Notes: generated from the letters alone by a model not told the origin. Positions 1-8,050 are shown, counted from the stretch's first letter. The stretch: DNA of 19,248 nucleotides from Bacteroidales bacterium (GCA_023230265.1 JALNXR010000010.1:1-19248), one strand, 5' to 3'. Program-made: numbers and translations.

Positions 1-453
1 TCCCCTGCCGATCACTGCCTGTGGAATCTCTCCGTGCCAGAGTTTAAAATCCCCCTCTGACATATAATTTCTAAGTCCTGTGAATGATTGAAAAGCAGAG
101 TCAACTCCCTTTATGGTAGCAACTGACTCCTCGTTGTTGTACTTCACAAAGATATTCTCTTCTATAGTTTCGCAAAAGTGAGCGATTTGCGGTAAACTTC
201 TCACCTTTTCAAAATCAGCAGTTTTGGGATCAAAACTTTTGCCGGTGACAGGAGTTATCAACAGATCACATTCATGAGTGCTGTAGAGTGACTTGATCAG
301 GTCTTCAAAGCCGTTGTAAACCGACAGGATAATTATCAGAGCGGCAGTGCCCACTGCTATTCCGGTCGCACTTATCACAGATATGATGTTTATCACATTG
401 TGCGACTTCTTGGCAAACAGATATCGCCTGGCTATGAAGAACGGAAATTTCAA
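1..453 (-). CDS. LolC/LolE-like ABC transporter permease, N-terminal part (runs off left edge)
   Basis: The first 151 residues are present; the rest lies left of the window. Residues 1-20 are a basic FIARRYLFAKK-type segment, followed by a hydrophobic stretch at about 21-42 (ISVISATGIAVGTAALIIIL) and then SVYNGFEDLI. This is the hallmark start of the LolC/LolE/FtsX permease family, inner-membrane proteins that with an ATPase pull lipoproteins out of the inner membrane. The remainder seen (about 50-151) is the start of the large periplasmic domain. The first codon is taken as TTG at 453 because no in-frame ATG precedes the conserved KFPFFIARRYL; an alternative start is possible. It lies 41 bp downstream of rbfA on the same strand and is probably the third gene of that operon. 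The family call is firm; lipoprotein release rather than another FtsX-type role is inferred. Confidence 0.85.
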   Translation of the reverse strand, partial: MKFPFFIARRYLFAKKSHNVINIISVISATGIAVGTAALIIILSVYNGFEDLIKSLYSTHECDLLITPVTGKSFDPKTADFEKVRSLPQIAHFCETIEENIFVKYNNEESVATIKGVDSAFQSFTGLRNYMSEGDFKLWHGEIPQAVIGRG

Positions 454-494
454 CAGTAAAATTTTGAATTACAATAGTAATTAAACAACAAAGC

Positions 495-839
495 TTATTT
501 TTTAAGCAGGGAGTCAATTCTCCCGGCATAATCAAGTGAATCGTCAATAAAATATGTTAGTTCAGGAACTACTCTCAATTGTTTGGATACTCTTCTCCCC
601 AGCTCACCCCTTATGGATCTGGAAGCTGCCTCTACCATCTCCAGCACTGCAGAAGCTTTTTCTGAGGGGAAAATACTTAACCTTACCTTGGCAGAGGCAA
701 GATCGGGGGTCACTCTGACGGATGTAACGGAGATCAAAGCTCCATTGAAGGCAGCCATCCCTCTCTCGCGGAAGATCTCCGAAAGGTCTTTCAGTACCTG
801 CCTGGCAACTTTTTGTTGTCTTGTGCTTTCTGCCTCCAT
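495..839 (-). CDS. rbfA: Ribosome-binding factor A
   Basis: This 114-residue protein is of normal RbfA length. RbfA is a small KH-like cytosolic protein that binds the 30S subunit and helps mature the 5' end of 16S rRNA, especially in the cold. The sequence shows the family pattern: an N-terminal helix with RQVLKDLSEIF, the core strand VTSVRVTPDLASAKVRLSIFP (about 40-60), the helix SIRGELGRRVSKQLRVV, and the closing PELTYFIDDSLDYAGRIDSLL. The start ATG at 839 lies only 2 bp after the tyrS stop, so it is likely co-transcribed and translationally coupled with tyrS. An operon with the downstream permease gene is also likely. Confidence 0.93.
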   Translation of the reverse strand: MEAESTRQQKVARQVLKDLSEIFRERGMAAFNGALISVTSVRVTPDLASAKVRLSIFPSEKASAVLEMVEAASRSIRGELGRRVSKQLRVVPELTYFIDDSLDYAGRIDSLLKK

Positions 840-841
840 AA

Positions 842-2131
842 TTATTTGATTTTTAAAATGTAATAATTCTTCTTTCCTTTCTGGACCAATATATACTTTT
901 CATTGAGAAGATCACCGGCAGTGATCATGATTTCAGGACTTTCCACTCTCTCTTTATTTACAGAAACCCCTCTCGCCTGTATCATTTTTCTGCACTCACC
1001 TTTGGATGGAAAAACAGTTGTTTTTACAGAGAGCAGGTCAATTACAGAAACAGGAAGATCGTCTTTGTCAATCTCAAAACCCGGAACGCCGTTGAATACC
1101 GACAAAAAAGTGGCTTCATCCACCGATTTTAACTTGTCTGATGTAGACTCCCCAAAGAGTATCTGAGAAGCATCCACTGCTTTCCTGTACTCACCCTCGC
1201 CATGGACCATCGTTGTAACCTCCTTAGCTAGAAGCTTCTGAAGCTCCCTGAGATGAGGCTGTTGGTTGTGGACAGAGATTGCCTGATCTATTTCGCTCTT
1301 TGTGAGCATAGTAAAGATTTTTATATACCTTGCAGCGTCTTCGTCACTTACATTCAGCCAGAATTGATAAAATTCATAAGGAGAGGTATATGCAGGATCC
1401 AGCCAGATGTTACCCTTTTCTGTCTTGCCGAATTTTCCTCCATCGGCCTTTGTGATAAGCGGACAGGTAAGGGCAAATGCCTCACCACCCTCTTTTCTGC
1501 GAATCAGCTCGGTACCTGTAGTGATATTCCCCCACTGGTCGCTCCCGCCCATCTGGAGCTTGCAACCGTAGTTTTTGTATAAAAAGAGATAATCGTAGCC
1601 CTGAACCAGCTGATAGGTGAACTCGGTAAAAGACATTCCCTCCCGGTCCTCACCCGATATCCTGCTTTTAACAGAATCTTTACTCATCATATAGTTGACC
1701 GTGATGTGCTTGCCTATGTCGCGGATAAATTCCAGAAATGTATATTCCTTCATCCAGTCATAATTGTTAACCATAATGGCGGCATTCGGACGGTCCGACT
1801 CAAAATCCAGAAACCGGGAGAGTTGTTTTTTAATTGCCTCCTGATTGTGTCTTAAAGTCTGTTCGTCAAGCAGATTTCTCTCGGAGGACCTCATAGAAGG
1901 ATCTCCGATCATACCTGTTGCGCCTCCCACGAGGGCAACCGGCCTGTGTCCGCACATCTGCAGATGCCTGAGCATCATTATACTTACCAGATGCCCTATA
2001 TGAAGGGAGTCCGCTGTCGGATCAATTCCCACATAGGCAGTTGTAAGCTCTTTCTGAAGCTGCTCCTGTGTCCCCGGCATCATGTTGTGTATCATTCCTC
2101 TCCAGGAGAGCTCCTCTGTAAAATTGTTCAT
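842..2131 (-). CDS. tyrS: Tyrosyl-tRNA synthetase
   Basis: The protein charges tRNA-Tyr with tyrosine in the cytosol. Its 429 residues fit the bacterial class I TyrRS family. The HIGH signature is at residues 44-47. The tyrosine-pocket segment [12 protein letters not shown] is at 173-184, [11 protein letters not shown] at 193-203, and the bacterial KMSKS-equivalent KFGKT at 233-237. The C-terminal 65 residues carry an S4-type RNA-binding domain ([19 protein letters not shown]). The ATG at 2131 is the first start after a promoter-like box (2150-2158) and gives the normal N-terminus [12 protein letters not shown]. rbfA follows 2 bp after the stop. Confidence 0.97.
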   Translation of the reverse strand: MNNFTEELSWRGMIHNMMPGTQEQLQKELTTAYVGIDPTADSLHIGHLVSIMMLRHLQMCGHRPVALVGGATGMIGDPSMRSSERNLLDEQTLRHNQEAIKKQLSRFLDFESDRPNAAIMVNNYDWMKEYTFLEFIRDIGKHITVNYMMSKDSVKSRISGEDREGMSFTEFTYQLVQGYDYLFLYKNYGCKLQMGGSDQWGNITTGTELIRRKEGGEAFALTCPLITKADGGKFGKTEKGNIWLDPAYTSPYEFYQFWLNVSDEDAARYIKIFTMLTKSEIDQAISVHNQQPHLRELQKLLAKEVTTMVHGEGEYRKAVDASQILFGESTSDKLKSVDEATFLSVFNGVPGFEIDKDDLPVSVIDLLSVKTTVFPSKGECRKMIQARGVSVNKERVESPEIMITAGDLLNEKYILVQKGKKNYYILKIK

Positions 2132-2149
2132 CGGGATTTAAGATTTCAG

Positions 2150-2158
2150 GCAAAAATA
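2150..2158 (-). promoter_or_regulatory. Promoter -7 box for tyrS operon
   Basis: Read on the minus strand, the bases are TATTTTTGC, an exact match to the Bacteroidota -7 consensus TAnnTTTG followed by a pyrimidine. It would start transcription about 10-15 bp before the tyrS ATG. A clear TTTG box near -33 is not seen. It sits back to back with the plus-strand box at 2171-2179. Confidence 0.5.
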
Positions 2159-2170
2159 CAGTTTTTTCTT

Positions 2171-2179
2171 TACTTTTGC
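2171..2179 (+). promoter_or_regulatory. Promoter -7 box for S37 peptidase gene
   Basis: TACTTTTGC matches the Bacteroidota TAnnTTTG -7 consensus exactly. The ATG at 2183 begins 4 bp after the box, so the transcript would have no leader or an extremely short one. No good TTTG is seen at -33, and that position falls on the opposing tyrS promoter box. Confidence 0.5.
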
Positions 2180-2182
2180 CGT

Positions 2183-3502
2183 ATGAAAAAGATAATGATT
2201 AAACTAAACTATTTGCTTTTAGCAGTAGCCACTATTTTCCTTTTTAATCCTGCAAAGGCGGCGGCACAGCACGAACAGGAGGACACTCTCTTCACAAAAA
2301 TCAGCTCAATCAATGGAGTTGTTGATTTACAGAGAATAAACAGCTTTGGCTTTAAAGATAAATATGTACTGAAATTCGAACAGCCTATAGACCACAAAAA
2401 CCCGGAAAAAGGGAAATTCGGCCAGAGGGTCTTTGTAATGAATGCCGGAGTTGACAGGCCTACGGTAATTGTGACAGAGGGGTACGGTGCCGCCTACGCA
2501 TCCAATCCCCGTTACAGGGACGAAATATCCAAACTTCTGGATGCAAATATAATATTCGTTGAACACCGCTACTTTCTGGAATCGGTGCCTGATCCGGCCG
2601 ATTGGAAATATCTTACTGCAGAGAATTCAGCATACGATCTCCACAGAATAACAACTGCATTTAAAGAGATTTACAAAAACAAATGGATTGCAACCGGCAT
2701 AAGCAAAGGAGGTCAGACAGCCCTTATATACAGAGCGTTTTTCCCCGATGATGTAGATATTACAGTACCTTATGTGGCCCCGCTTTGCAAAAGCAGGGAG
2801 GACGGAAGACATGAACCATTCCTGAGGGATTTTGCAGGGACTCAGGAAGATCGTGCAAAACTTGAGGATCTGCAACGGGAGATACTTTTAAGAAGAGGCG
2901 AACTTCAGCCGAAGTTCGACACCCTGTGCAAAGTTAAGGGATATAGCTTCAGGCTGCCAAACGAAGAGATTTACGACTATTCAGTGCTGGAACTGCCCTT
3001 CTCCTTCTGGCAGTGGGGAAGTGATATCACAAAAGTTCCCGGCAAGGGGGTGAGTGCCGATTCTCTGTTTAAATACTGGATGAATATGAGCTCTCCCGAC
3101 TACTTTAGAGACAGCTCCTCCACACTGTCTTTTTTTGTTCAGGCAGCAAAAGAACTTGGTTATTACGGTTATGATACAAAACCATTTAAAGGATTGCTAA
3201 GTATCAGAAATGCAAAAGGATATCTGACTAAAATATTTCTCCCGGAGGGGTCAGAAGAGAGGTTTGACAGGGGTCTTTACAGAAAGCTAAAAAGATTTGT
3301 CGCCCGCACAGATGAAAAGATGATGTTTATTTACGGTGAGTTCGATCCATGGAGTGCGGTAAAGGTAAATGAACCAAAAAGCTCCAACGTTGTTCTCTTT
3401 GTGCAGCCGGCCGGCAGCCACAGAGCGAGGATCAACACCCTGCCAGAAGAGATGAAAAAAGAGGCGGTTGAAACTCTTAAACGCTGGATTTCAGAAGAGT
3501 GA
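2183..3502 (+). CDS. Secreted S37-type serine (tripeptidyl/amino)peptidase
   Basis: The family is peptidase S37 (PS-10 type), alpha/beta-hydrolase-fold serine peptidases that trim N-terminal peptides outside the cytoplasm. The protein has 439 residues with a signal peptide at 1-29 (MKKIMIKLNYLLLAVATIFL, then AKAAA as the likely cleavage region). The nucleophile elbow GISKGG puts the catalytic Ser at 174, followed by the family-typical FFPDDVDITVPYVAPL. Asp388 in GEFDPWSA and His413 in AGSHRARI complete a triad. The start at 2183 was chosen because it begins the signal peptide and follows a promoter box; the frame stays open upstream, but that part lies over tyrS antisense and looks non-coding. 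The next gene on this strand begins 126 bp later. The exact substrate is unknown. Confidence 0.88.
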   Translation: MKKIMIKLNYLLLAVATIFLFNPAKAAAQHEQEDTLFTKISSINGVVDLQRINSFGFKDKYVLKFEQPIDHKNPEKGKFGQRVFVMNAGVDRPTVIVTEGYGAAYASNPRYRDEISKLLDANIIFVEHRYFLESVPDPADWKYLTAENSAYDLHRITTAFKEIYKNKWIATGISKGGQTALIYRAFFPDDVDITVPYVAPLCKSREDGRHEPFLRDFAGTQEDRAKLEDLQREILLRRGELQPKFDTLCKVKGYSFRLPNEEIYDYSVLELPFSFWQWGSDITKVPGKGVSADSLFKYWMNMSSPDYFRDSSSTLSFFVQAAKELGYYGYDTKPFKGLLSIRNAKGYLTKIFLPEGSEERFDRGLYRKLKRFVARTDEKMMFIYGEFDPWSAVKVNEPKSSNVVLFVQPAGSHRARINTLPEEMKKEAVETLKRWISEE

Positions 3503-3521
3503 AAACCACTGCCCCAAGAGG

Positions 3522-3606
3522 AGTGATTAGCCCGCCCTGAGACGAAAGCAATGATTGCCCGATTTTCATAGGAGAGGTTGCTTTACTGTCAGAAAAGTGA
3601 TTAGCC
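3522..3606. repeat. 11-bp direct repeat in the gap before the DUF2156 gene
   Basis: The bases AGTGATTAGCC occur at 3522-3532 and again at 3596-3606. The gap (3503-3628) also contains a GCAAT/ATTGC mini-palindrome and two copies of CTGTCAGAA near its end. No gene, terminator or strong promoter is apparent. Confidence 0.45.
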
Positions 3607-3628
3607 GGCTGTCAGAAGAATAATTTAT

Positions 3629-4537
3629 ATGATAGATTTCAGAAAGATTGAATTAACCGACAAAGAGTGGATAGATACCCTGTTGGGGTATTCCGATTAC
3701 AGAGGAGCCGAATATTGTTTTACCAACTTGTTTATCTGGGACGGAGTTTATAATTCCCGGATTGCCAGATATAAAGACTTTTTGCTATTGATATCCGGCG
3801 AGGGAGAGAACACAAGATACCTTTACCCTGCAGGCAGGGGAGATAAAAAGGAGGCGATAGAACGTTTAAAAGCAGATGCGCAGAAGAGGGACGTCAAAAT
3901 GGTTCTGATAGGTCTATCTCCCGAAGCAGCCACAGAACTGGAACATCTTTATCCGGGTGAGTTTACAATCCATCCTTACAGAAGCAGTTTTGATTATATC
4001 TATGAAAAGGAGAAGCTTATCACTCTGTCCGGAAAGAAACTGCAGTCAAAGAGGAACCATATCAACTTTTTCAAAAGCAACTATAACTGGGATTTTCAAG
4101 AATTTACACCTGAAAATGTGGAAGAGATAAAGGATTTCAACCGGGAATGGTGCAGAGAGGTTGACTGTTCGCAGAGCGAATCACTGGATCTGGAAATATG
4201 TGCCGTAAAGAAGTGTCTCGAAAATTACGCTCATCTTGGATTGACAGGTGGAATTCTCAGAGTCGACGGCAAAATAGTAGCCTACACAGTGGGTGAGCAG
4301 ATTAATTCTGACACATTCATTGTACATATAGAGAAGGCTTTTGCTAATGTGAGAGGTGCATATCCGGTGATAAACAACGAGTTTGTAAAAAGAATGCCGG
4401 CCGGAATAAAATATGTAAACAGAGAGGATGACGCAGGGGATGCAGGCCTGAGAAATGCTAAAGAGTCATACAATCCCTTGTTTATGCAGGAGAAGCACTC
4501 GGCACAAATCATCGACGAACAAAATTTTCGTCGTTGA
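3629..4537 (+). CDS. DUF2156 family protein (phosphatidylglycerol lysyltransferase C-terminal-like)
   Basis: This 302-residue soluble protein resembles the DUF2156 family, which has two tandem GNAT-like folds and is related to the catalytic domain of MprF lysyl-phosphatidylglycerol synthases. Visible family features are the N-terminal YFTNLFIW-like segment (AEYCFTNLFIWDGVYNSRI, about 28-45), the basic SGKKLQSKRNHINFFKSNY segment in the middle (about 133-152), GGILRVDGKIVAYTVGE (about 210-226), and the C-terminal VNREDDAGDAGLRNAKESYNP (about 259-280). No membrane flippase part is present, so it is the stand-alone form common in Bacteroidota. The substrate is unknown; transfer of an aminoacyl or acyl group is inferred from the fold. 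The ATG at 3629 is the first sensible start. Confidence 0.85.
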   Translation: MIDFRKIELTDKEWIDTLLGYSDYRGAEYCFTNLFIWDGVYNSRIARYKDFLLLISGEGENTRYLYPAGRGDKKEAIERLKADAQKRDVKMVLIGLSPEAATELEHLYPGEFTIHPYRSSFDYIYEKEKLITLSGKKLQSKRNHINFFKSNYNWDFQEFTPENVEEIKDFNREWCREVDCSQSESLDLEICAVKKCLENYAHLGLTGGILRVDGKIVAYTVGEQINSDTFIVHIEKAFANVRGAYPVINNEFVKRMPAGIKYVNREDDAGDAGLRNAKESYNPLFMQEKHSAQIIDEQNFRR

Positions 4538-4550
4538 ATATCTTTTTATT

Positions 4551-4559
4551 TATATTTGC
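4551..4559 (+). promoter_or_regulatory. Promoter -7 box for the gldE-like gene
   Basis: TATATTTGC is an exact TAnnTTTG-type -7 element ending 24 bp before the start codon at 4584. A TTG at 4534-4536 could be a weak -33 element, with somewhat short spacing. It suggests that the gldE-like gene and the phosphopantetheinyl transferase gene form their own transcript. Confidence 0.5.
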
Positions 4560-4583
4560 AACATAAACCATTAGTTTTGAGAA

Positions 4584-5603
4584 TTGGAACCTCCGAGTAG
4601 TTTGTCCGACGATTATTTCTCCCAGGGGATTGCCCTGATCATTATTCTATTTTCATATTTAGTTCTCAAGTGCGCAGAGGCGCTCTATTTTGCTATTACA
4701 ATTTCTGACCGGGAAAGTCTTAAAGCAGAAGGCTCTGAGAAATCATCAGCATTGCTAAACCGGCTTACAGACAACGACATTCTGATCAGATCGGTTCTGC
4801 AGGCTGATACCTTTTTTACTGTAACCTCAGCAGTTATTTCCTTCTCACTCTTTATAAAGCTTATGGGAACACCGGAATCCGGATTGTTCTGGAAAACTCT
4901 TGCAGTTGTAGTCATTGTAATGATTTTTCTCAGGTGTATTACAGCTATTGCCGGAGCAGAGAGATCAAAAGAAAACTACCTTGACAAATCAAAGCGTTTC
5001 ACCTGGGTTTACTCTGCAATGATCTTTTTTGCATCCCCGGTAAACAACATGTTCAGGAGTATAGAGAGGTTATTTAGTAAAACTGTCCGGGAGAGGAATG
5101 CCCAGTCATTGGAAGAGATAGTGGAGATTACTGACGAGAATGATTCCCGTGAGGTAGAAGAGAAGAGACTGCTTAAAGGGATTGTTGATTTGCCTAATAA
5201 AGTGGTTTCCAGAATCATGAAGCCAAGGGTGGAGATCTTTTCCCTGGATATGGAGATGAATTCAGAAGAGGTGGTTGACAGGGCAATGGAATGCGGCTTC
5301 TCGCGGATGCCGGTTTACGGCAGTAGTCCTGATGATGTAAAAGGATTTCTCTATGTAAAGGATCTGGTTAAATATCTGAGGGATGACATAAAAGATTTTG
5401 ACTGGCACAAGCATATCAGAAAAGTATATTTTGTGCCGGGGAGTAAAAAAATCAGCGATCTTCTGGAGGAGTTCAGGCAGAAAAAGATACACATTGCGAT
5501 AGTTGTTGATGAATACGGAGGGACAGATGGAATAGTAACACTGGAAGACATTCTGGAAGAGATTGTGGGTGAGATTTCTGATGAGACCGATATTGTTGAG
5601 TAG
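4584..5603 (+). CDS. gldE: GldE-like CNNM/CBS-domain membrane protein, short form
   Basis: The protein belongs to the HlyC/CorC (CNNM) family and resembles GldE of Bacteroidota gliding/type IX-associated loci. The N-terminal CNNM/DUF21 part (about 10-155) has hydrophobic segments near 12-33, 75-92, 100-122 and 138-152. A CBS pair follows: the first around IMKPRVEIFSLDMEM to SRMPVYGSSPDDVKGFLYVKDLVKYL (about 210-265), the second ending IHIAIVVDEYGGTDGIVTLEDILEEIVGEISDE (about 300-335). The reading frame stops directly after this, at 339 residues, whereas family members are usually near 430 and carry a C-terminal CorC/HlyC domain that is absent here. The TTG at 4584 is the only start possible upstream of the membrane region, because a stop codon lies at 4578-4580. 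It is followed by the phosphopantetheinyl transferase gene, a familiar neighbour of gldE. The gene symbol is tentative. Confidence 0.8.
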   Translation: MEPPSSLSDDYFSQGIALIIILFSYLVLKCAEALYFAITISDRESLKAEGSEKSSALLNRLTDNDILIRSVLQADTFFTVTSAVISFSLFIKLMGTPESGLFWKTLAVVVIVMIFLRCITAIAGAERSKENYLDKSKRFTWVYSAMIFFASPVNNMFRSIERLFSKTVRERNAQSLEEIVEITDENDSREVEEKRLLKGIVDLPNKVVSRIMKPRVEIFSLDMEMNSEEVVDRAMECGFSRMPVYGSSPDDVKGFLYVKDLVKYLRDDIKDFDWHKHIRKVYFVPGSKKISDLLEEFRQKKIHIAIVVDEYGGTDGIVTLEDILEEIVGEISDETDIVE

Positions 5604-5622
5604 AGACATTGTAGAACCGAAC

Positions 5623-5676
5623 AGAATTAGATCAAAGAATAGAATTAGATCAAAAAATAGAAATATATCAATTTAA
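5623..5676. repeat. 18-bp tandem repeat, two copies plus a decayed third
   Basis: AGAATTAGATCAAAGAAT (5623-5640) is followed at once by AGAATTAGATCAAAAAAT (5641-5658), differing at one base, and then by a weaker third copy at 5659-5676 that runs to the ATG of the next gene. It fills the space between the gldE-like and phosphopantetheinyl transferase genes. Confidence 0.7.
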
Positions 5677-5679
5677 AAA

Positions 5680-6315
5680 ATGGCACTTTTTTATAGCAGG
5701 GAACTGGAAAACGGAGCAACGATATCGGTCTGGGAGATTACCGAGAGTGAAGAGGAATTGCTCTCCCTGAGTTCTGTCCCGAGTGACGAACTTGAGGAAC
5801 TGGCCCTGATAAAAAACACTAAAAGAAGAAGAGAGAGGCTGGCAGTCAGGGCTTTGCTGAATGAAGTCTTTGAGGGAAAGGTTTATTTGGGTCACCACGA
5901 TAACGGCCGTCCCTTCCTCCAGAACAGTCTCATTGAGATAAGTATATCTCATACAGAAAGATTTGTGGCAATACTAACTCATCCGGAAGAGAGTGTAGGG
6001 ATTGATATTGAGTCTCTCGACAGAGATTTCTCTGCTGTTGAAAAGAAAGCCCTTTCTGAGTCAGAAATCGAATTTCTGAGCGACAAAAACAGAGATCTTC
6101 ACCTGGCTATCTGTTGGAGTGCAAAGGAGGCAATATACAAAAGGATGTCCCTCTCAGGTGTTGACTATTCAAAGCAGATTTTGCTAAAAAGATTTTCTCC
6201 CAGAGATGAAGGGGAGATAGAAGCTTTCTTTATCCACGAAGATGGTGAGCAAATGGAGTTTGAACTGGGTTACACACTATTTGAAGGCCATGTAATGGTT
6301 TGGATGATTGGCTAG
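5680..6315 (+). CDS. 4'-phosphopantetheinyl transferase superfamily protein
   Basis: The enzyme moves the 4'-phosphopantetheine arm of coenzyme A to a serine on a carrier protein. The 211 residues show both family signatures: GIDIE at 107-111 (Asp109 and Glu111 bind the metal) and WSAKEAIYK at 146-154 (Glu150 and Lys154 catalytic). Upstream, ISISHT (87-92) is the usual SxSH-like motif. The length matches the Sfp-like two-half type rather than the short AcpS type. No carrier protein, NRPS or PKS gene is in the window, so the target is unknown; fatty-acid ACP is a plausible default. The start ATG at 5680 directly follows the 18-bp repeats and has no Shine-Dalgarno sequence. Confidence 0.9.
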   Translation: MALFYSRELENGATISVWEITESEEELLSLSSVPSDELEELALIKNTKRRRERLAVRALLNEVFEGKVYLGHHDNGRPFLQNSLIEISISHTERFVAILTHPEESVGIDIESLDRDFSAVEKKALSESEIEFLSDKNRDLHLAICWSAKEAIYKRMSLSGVDYSKQILLKRFSPRDEGEIEAFFIHEDGEQMEFELGYTLFEGHVMVWMIG

Positions 6316-6340
6316 TAGGCCACCCTTTGCCACTGCTCTC

Positions 6341-6397
6341 TTTTACCATCAGCCCAAGATTTTATCAACAGCCCAAGATTTTACCATCAGCCCAAGA
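6341..6397. repeat. 19-bp tandem repeat, three copies
   Basis: TTTTACCATCAGCCCAAGA is found at 6341-6359, TTTTATCAACAGCCCAAGA at 6360-6378 and TTTTACCATCAGCCCAAGA at 6379-6397. Copies 1 and 3 are identical; copy 2 differs at two bases. It lies between the converging phosphopantetheinyl transferase and peroxiredoxin genes. No stem-loop with a T-run is present, so it does not look like an ordinary terminator. Confidence 0.9.
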
Positions 6398-6462
6398 TAA
6401 TTTTAACGAAAGCTAATTTCTTAGTTTGTGGAACTTTAGACGGGCAATTCCAGTTTAATATA

Positions 6463-6909
6463 TCATTTAAGTATCTGAGCCGAGTGTGCTTTTGTATCGA
6501 CCTTTTCGATAATTTCTGAGATATAGCCGTTCTCGTCAATAATAAAGGTTTTTCTCAAAATCCCGTCAAACTCTTTACCCATAAATTTTTTGCGCCCCCA
6601 GGCGTCATAGGCCTTTAGAATTTCCAGAGATGTATCTGAGATAAGAGGAAATGGAAGGTTGTGTTTTTCTGCGAAACCCTTGTGAGATTTTACAGAATCT
6701 TTGCTCACTCCGATAATTTTATACCCCAAAGCATTAAACCTATGGTGGTTGTCTCTTAAATCACAAGCCTCGGCAGTGCAACCGGGAGTGTTGTCCTTTG
6801 GGTAGAAGTATAACACTAATTTAGAACCTTTAAAATCCTCAAGTTTAATTAAATTACCATCCTGATCTAAACCTTTAAAGTCAGGTGCTTTATCTCCCTG
6901 TTTTATCAT
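6463..6909 (-). CDS. bcp: Thioredoxin-dependent peroxiredoxin, Bcp/PrxQ type
   Basis: This cytosolic enzyme reduces hydrogen peroxide and organic peroxides using thioredoxin. The 148 residues match the Bcp/PrxQ subfamily. The active-site segment YFYPKDNTPGCTAEACDLRD carries the peroxidatic Cys44 and a resolving Cys49 five residues later. Thr41 and Pro42 precede it as usual. The later segment ISDTSLEILKAYDAWGRKKFMGKEFDGILRKTFIIDENG is typical of the group. The gene lies 46 bp downstream of the patatin gene on the same strand, so co-transcription is possible. Confidence 0.94.
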   Translation of the reverse strand: MIKQGDKAPDFKGLDQDGNLIKLEDFKGSKLVLYFYPKDNTPGCTAEACDLRDNHHRFNALGYKIIGVSKDSVKSHKGFAEKHNLPFPLISDTSLEILKAYDAWGRKKFMGKEFDGILRKTFIIDENGYISEIIEKVDTKAHSAQILK

Positions 6910-6955
6910 ATTCTAATAGTCGTTTTATAATATTAAGTTGATTATTTATAACATT

Positions 6956-7984
6956 TTACCGGTTATCCATCTTCTGTGAGCAGTGCCGGGAGACTCTTTC
7001 TGTAAGTGATTCCAGCAGAGAGTAGTTATTTTCTATATATCTCTCTGCACAATCCATCAGGGCAAGGATATTTTTTGCGGAGACATTGTCCATCCTGGAA
7101 TCAGAATTCAACAAGGGAGGTTCCATTCTGATATATCTGTCAGGCACACAGTTGGCTGAAAAAAGTTGTCTCATTTGAAAGTCAACTGTTTCTGAGACAG
7201 AAGAGGTGAGAATGTCTATCACCGGCTCCAGCCATCTAAGATAACCATATTTATGAGTTTTTTCCCACTGATACGATTTCTCCGCCTTACCTGTGCCGAC
7301 AGAGAGCATAAAATAGTCCTTTACAGATGTATCGGGCCACAGTTTGACAGCCTCCACAAAAGCACACATAGCGGGATTGTTTGCATAGACACCCCCATCC
7401 ACAAGATGCCGCTGTGTGTTGTCTCTTGCAGAAATTCTTGCAGGAGAAAAATAGGTAGGTGCAGCAGAAGTTGCCCTCGCTATATCTGCCAACCTGTAAT
7501 CTGCCGTATCACCATATTTAAGTACATTGTAACGGCTGAACAGAAGAGCTTTGCGGTTGTCCATTTCGTAAGAAGTAACAAGACAATCCTTAATTACCTG
7601 TGATATCCAGCAATCACCAAGATACTTTTTGCAATACACACTTATATTCTCCTCACTGTACCGGCTTTTGAAAAGGCCGAAACCGGAGGAGATTCTGTAG
7701 AAAAAGGACCTTTTAAAAAGAACCGGACCCATATCCCTGTAAAAATCCCTTATCTGCAGCGCTGTGTATCTTGGTCTGGAGGGATTTTCTACAGAGGGGG
7801 TAAGATAAAGACAGACAAGTATTCCTCCTGTTGATGTACCTGACAACAGATCAAAACAGTCGGAGATCCTTATATCTTCATTACCGCTGATTCTTCTCAC
7901 ACTTTCTTCTAAATGTGCCAGTATCGTTGCAGTGATAATTCCTCTGATTCCGCCGCCATCCAATGAGAGTATCATTTTCCCCAT
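6956..7984 (-). CDS. Patatin-like phospholipase
   Basis: This is a 342-residue patatin-family lipid acyl hydrolase. Visible motifs are the oxyanion loop DGGGIRG (9-15), the nucleophile elbow GTSTGG with Ser51 (49-54), and the catalytic Asp196 in DGG (196-198), giving the Ser-Asp dyad. A conserved ATSAAPTYF lies at 171-179. No signal peptide or membrane segment is seen, so it is probably cytoplasmic. The ATG at 7984 is preferred over an upstream TTG (7999) because it places the usual MILSLDGGG start near the N-terminus. It resembles stand-alone CapV-like lipases, but no cyclic-dinucleotide synthase gene is beside it, so a defence role is not supported. The substrate is unknown. Confidence 0.9.
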   Translation of the reverse strand: MGKMILSLDGGGIRGIITATILAHLEESVRRISGNEDIRISDCFDLLSGTSTGGILVCLYLTPSVENPSRPRYTALQIRDFYRDMGPVLFKRSFFYRISSGFGLFKSRYSEENISVYCKKYLGDCWISQVIKDCLVTSYEMDNRKALLFSRYNVLKYGDTADYRLADIARATSAAPTYFSPARISARDNTQRHLVDGGVYANNPAMCAFVEAVKLWPDTSVKDYFMLSVGTGKAEKSYQWEKTHKYGYLRWLEPVIDILTSSVSETVDFQMRQLFSANCVPDRYIRMEPPLLNSDSRMDNVSAKNILALMDCAERYIENNYSLLESLTERVSRHCSQKMDNR

Positions 7985-8050
7985 AATAGATAAAAGCAAT
8001 AACTATATTTCTGAGAGATCTATGGTTTACTGAAATTCAGATCATTGATA

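Noticed and set aside
305..547. 80-residue minus-strand open frame over the rbfA/permease junction
   Set aside because: It overlaps the LolC/LolE-like permease start and the rbfA end in another frame and shows no recognisable protein; both overlapped genes are supported by family motifs.
1946..2182. Upstream extension of the S37 peptidase frame (518-residue version)
   Set aside because: The extra 79 residues lie antisense to tyrS and end before a clean signal peptide starting at 2183, which also follows a promoter box.
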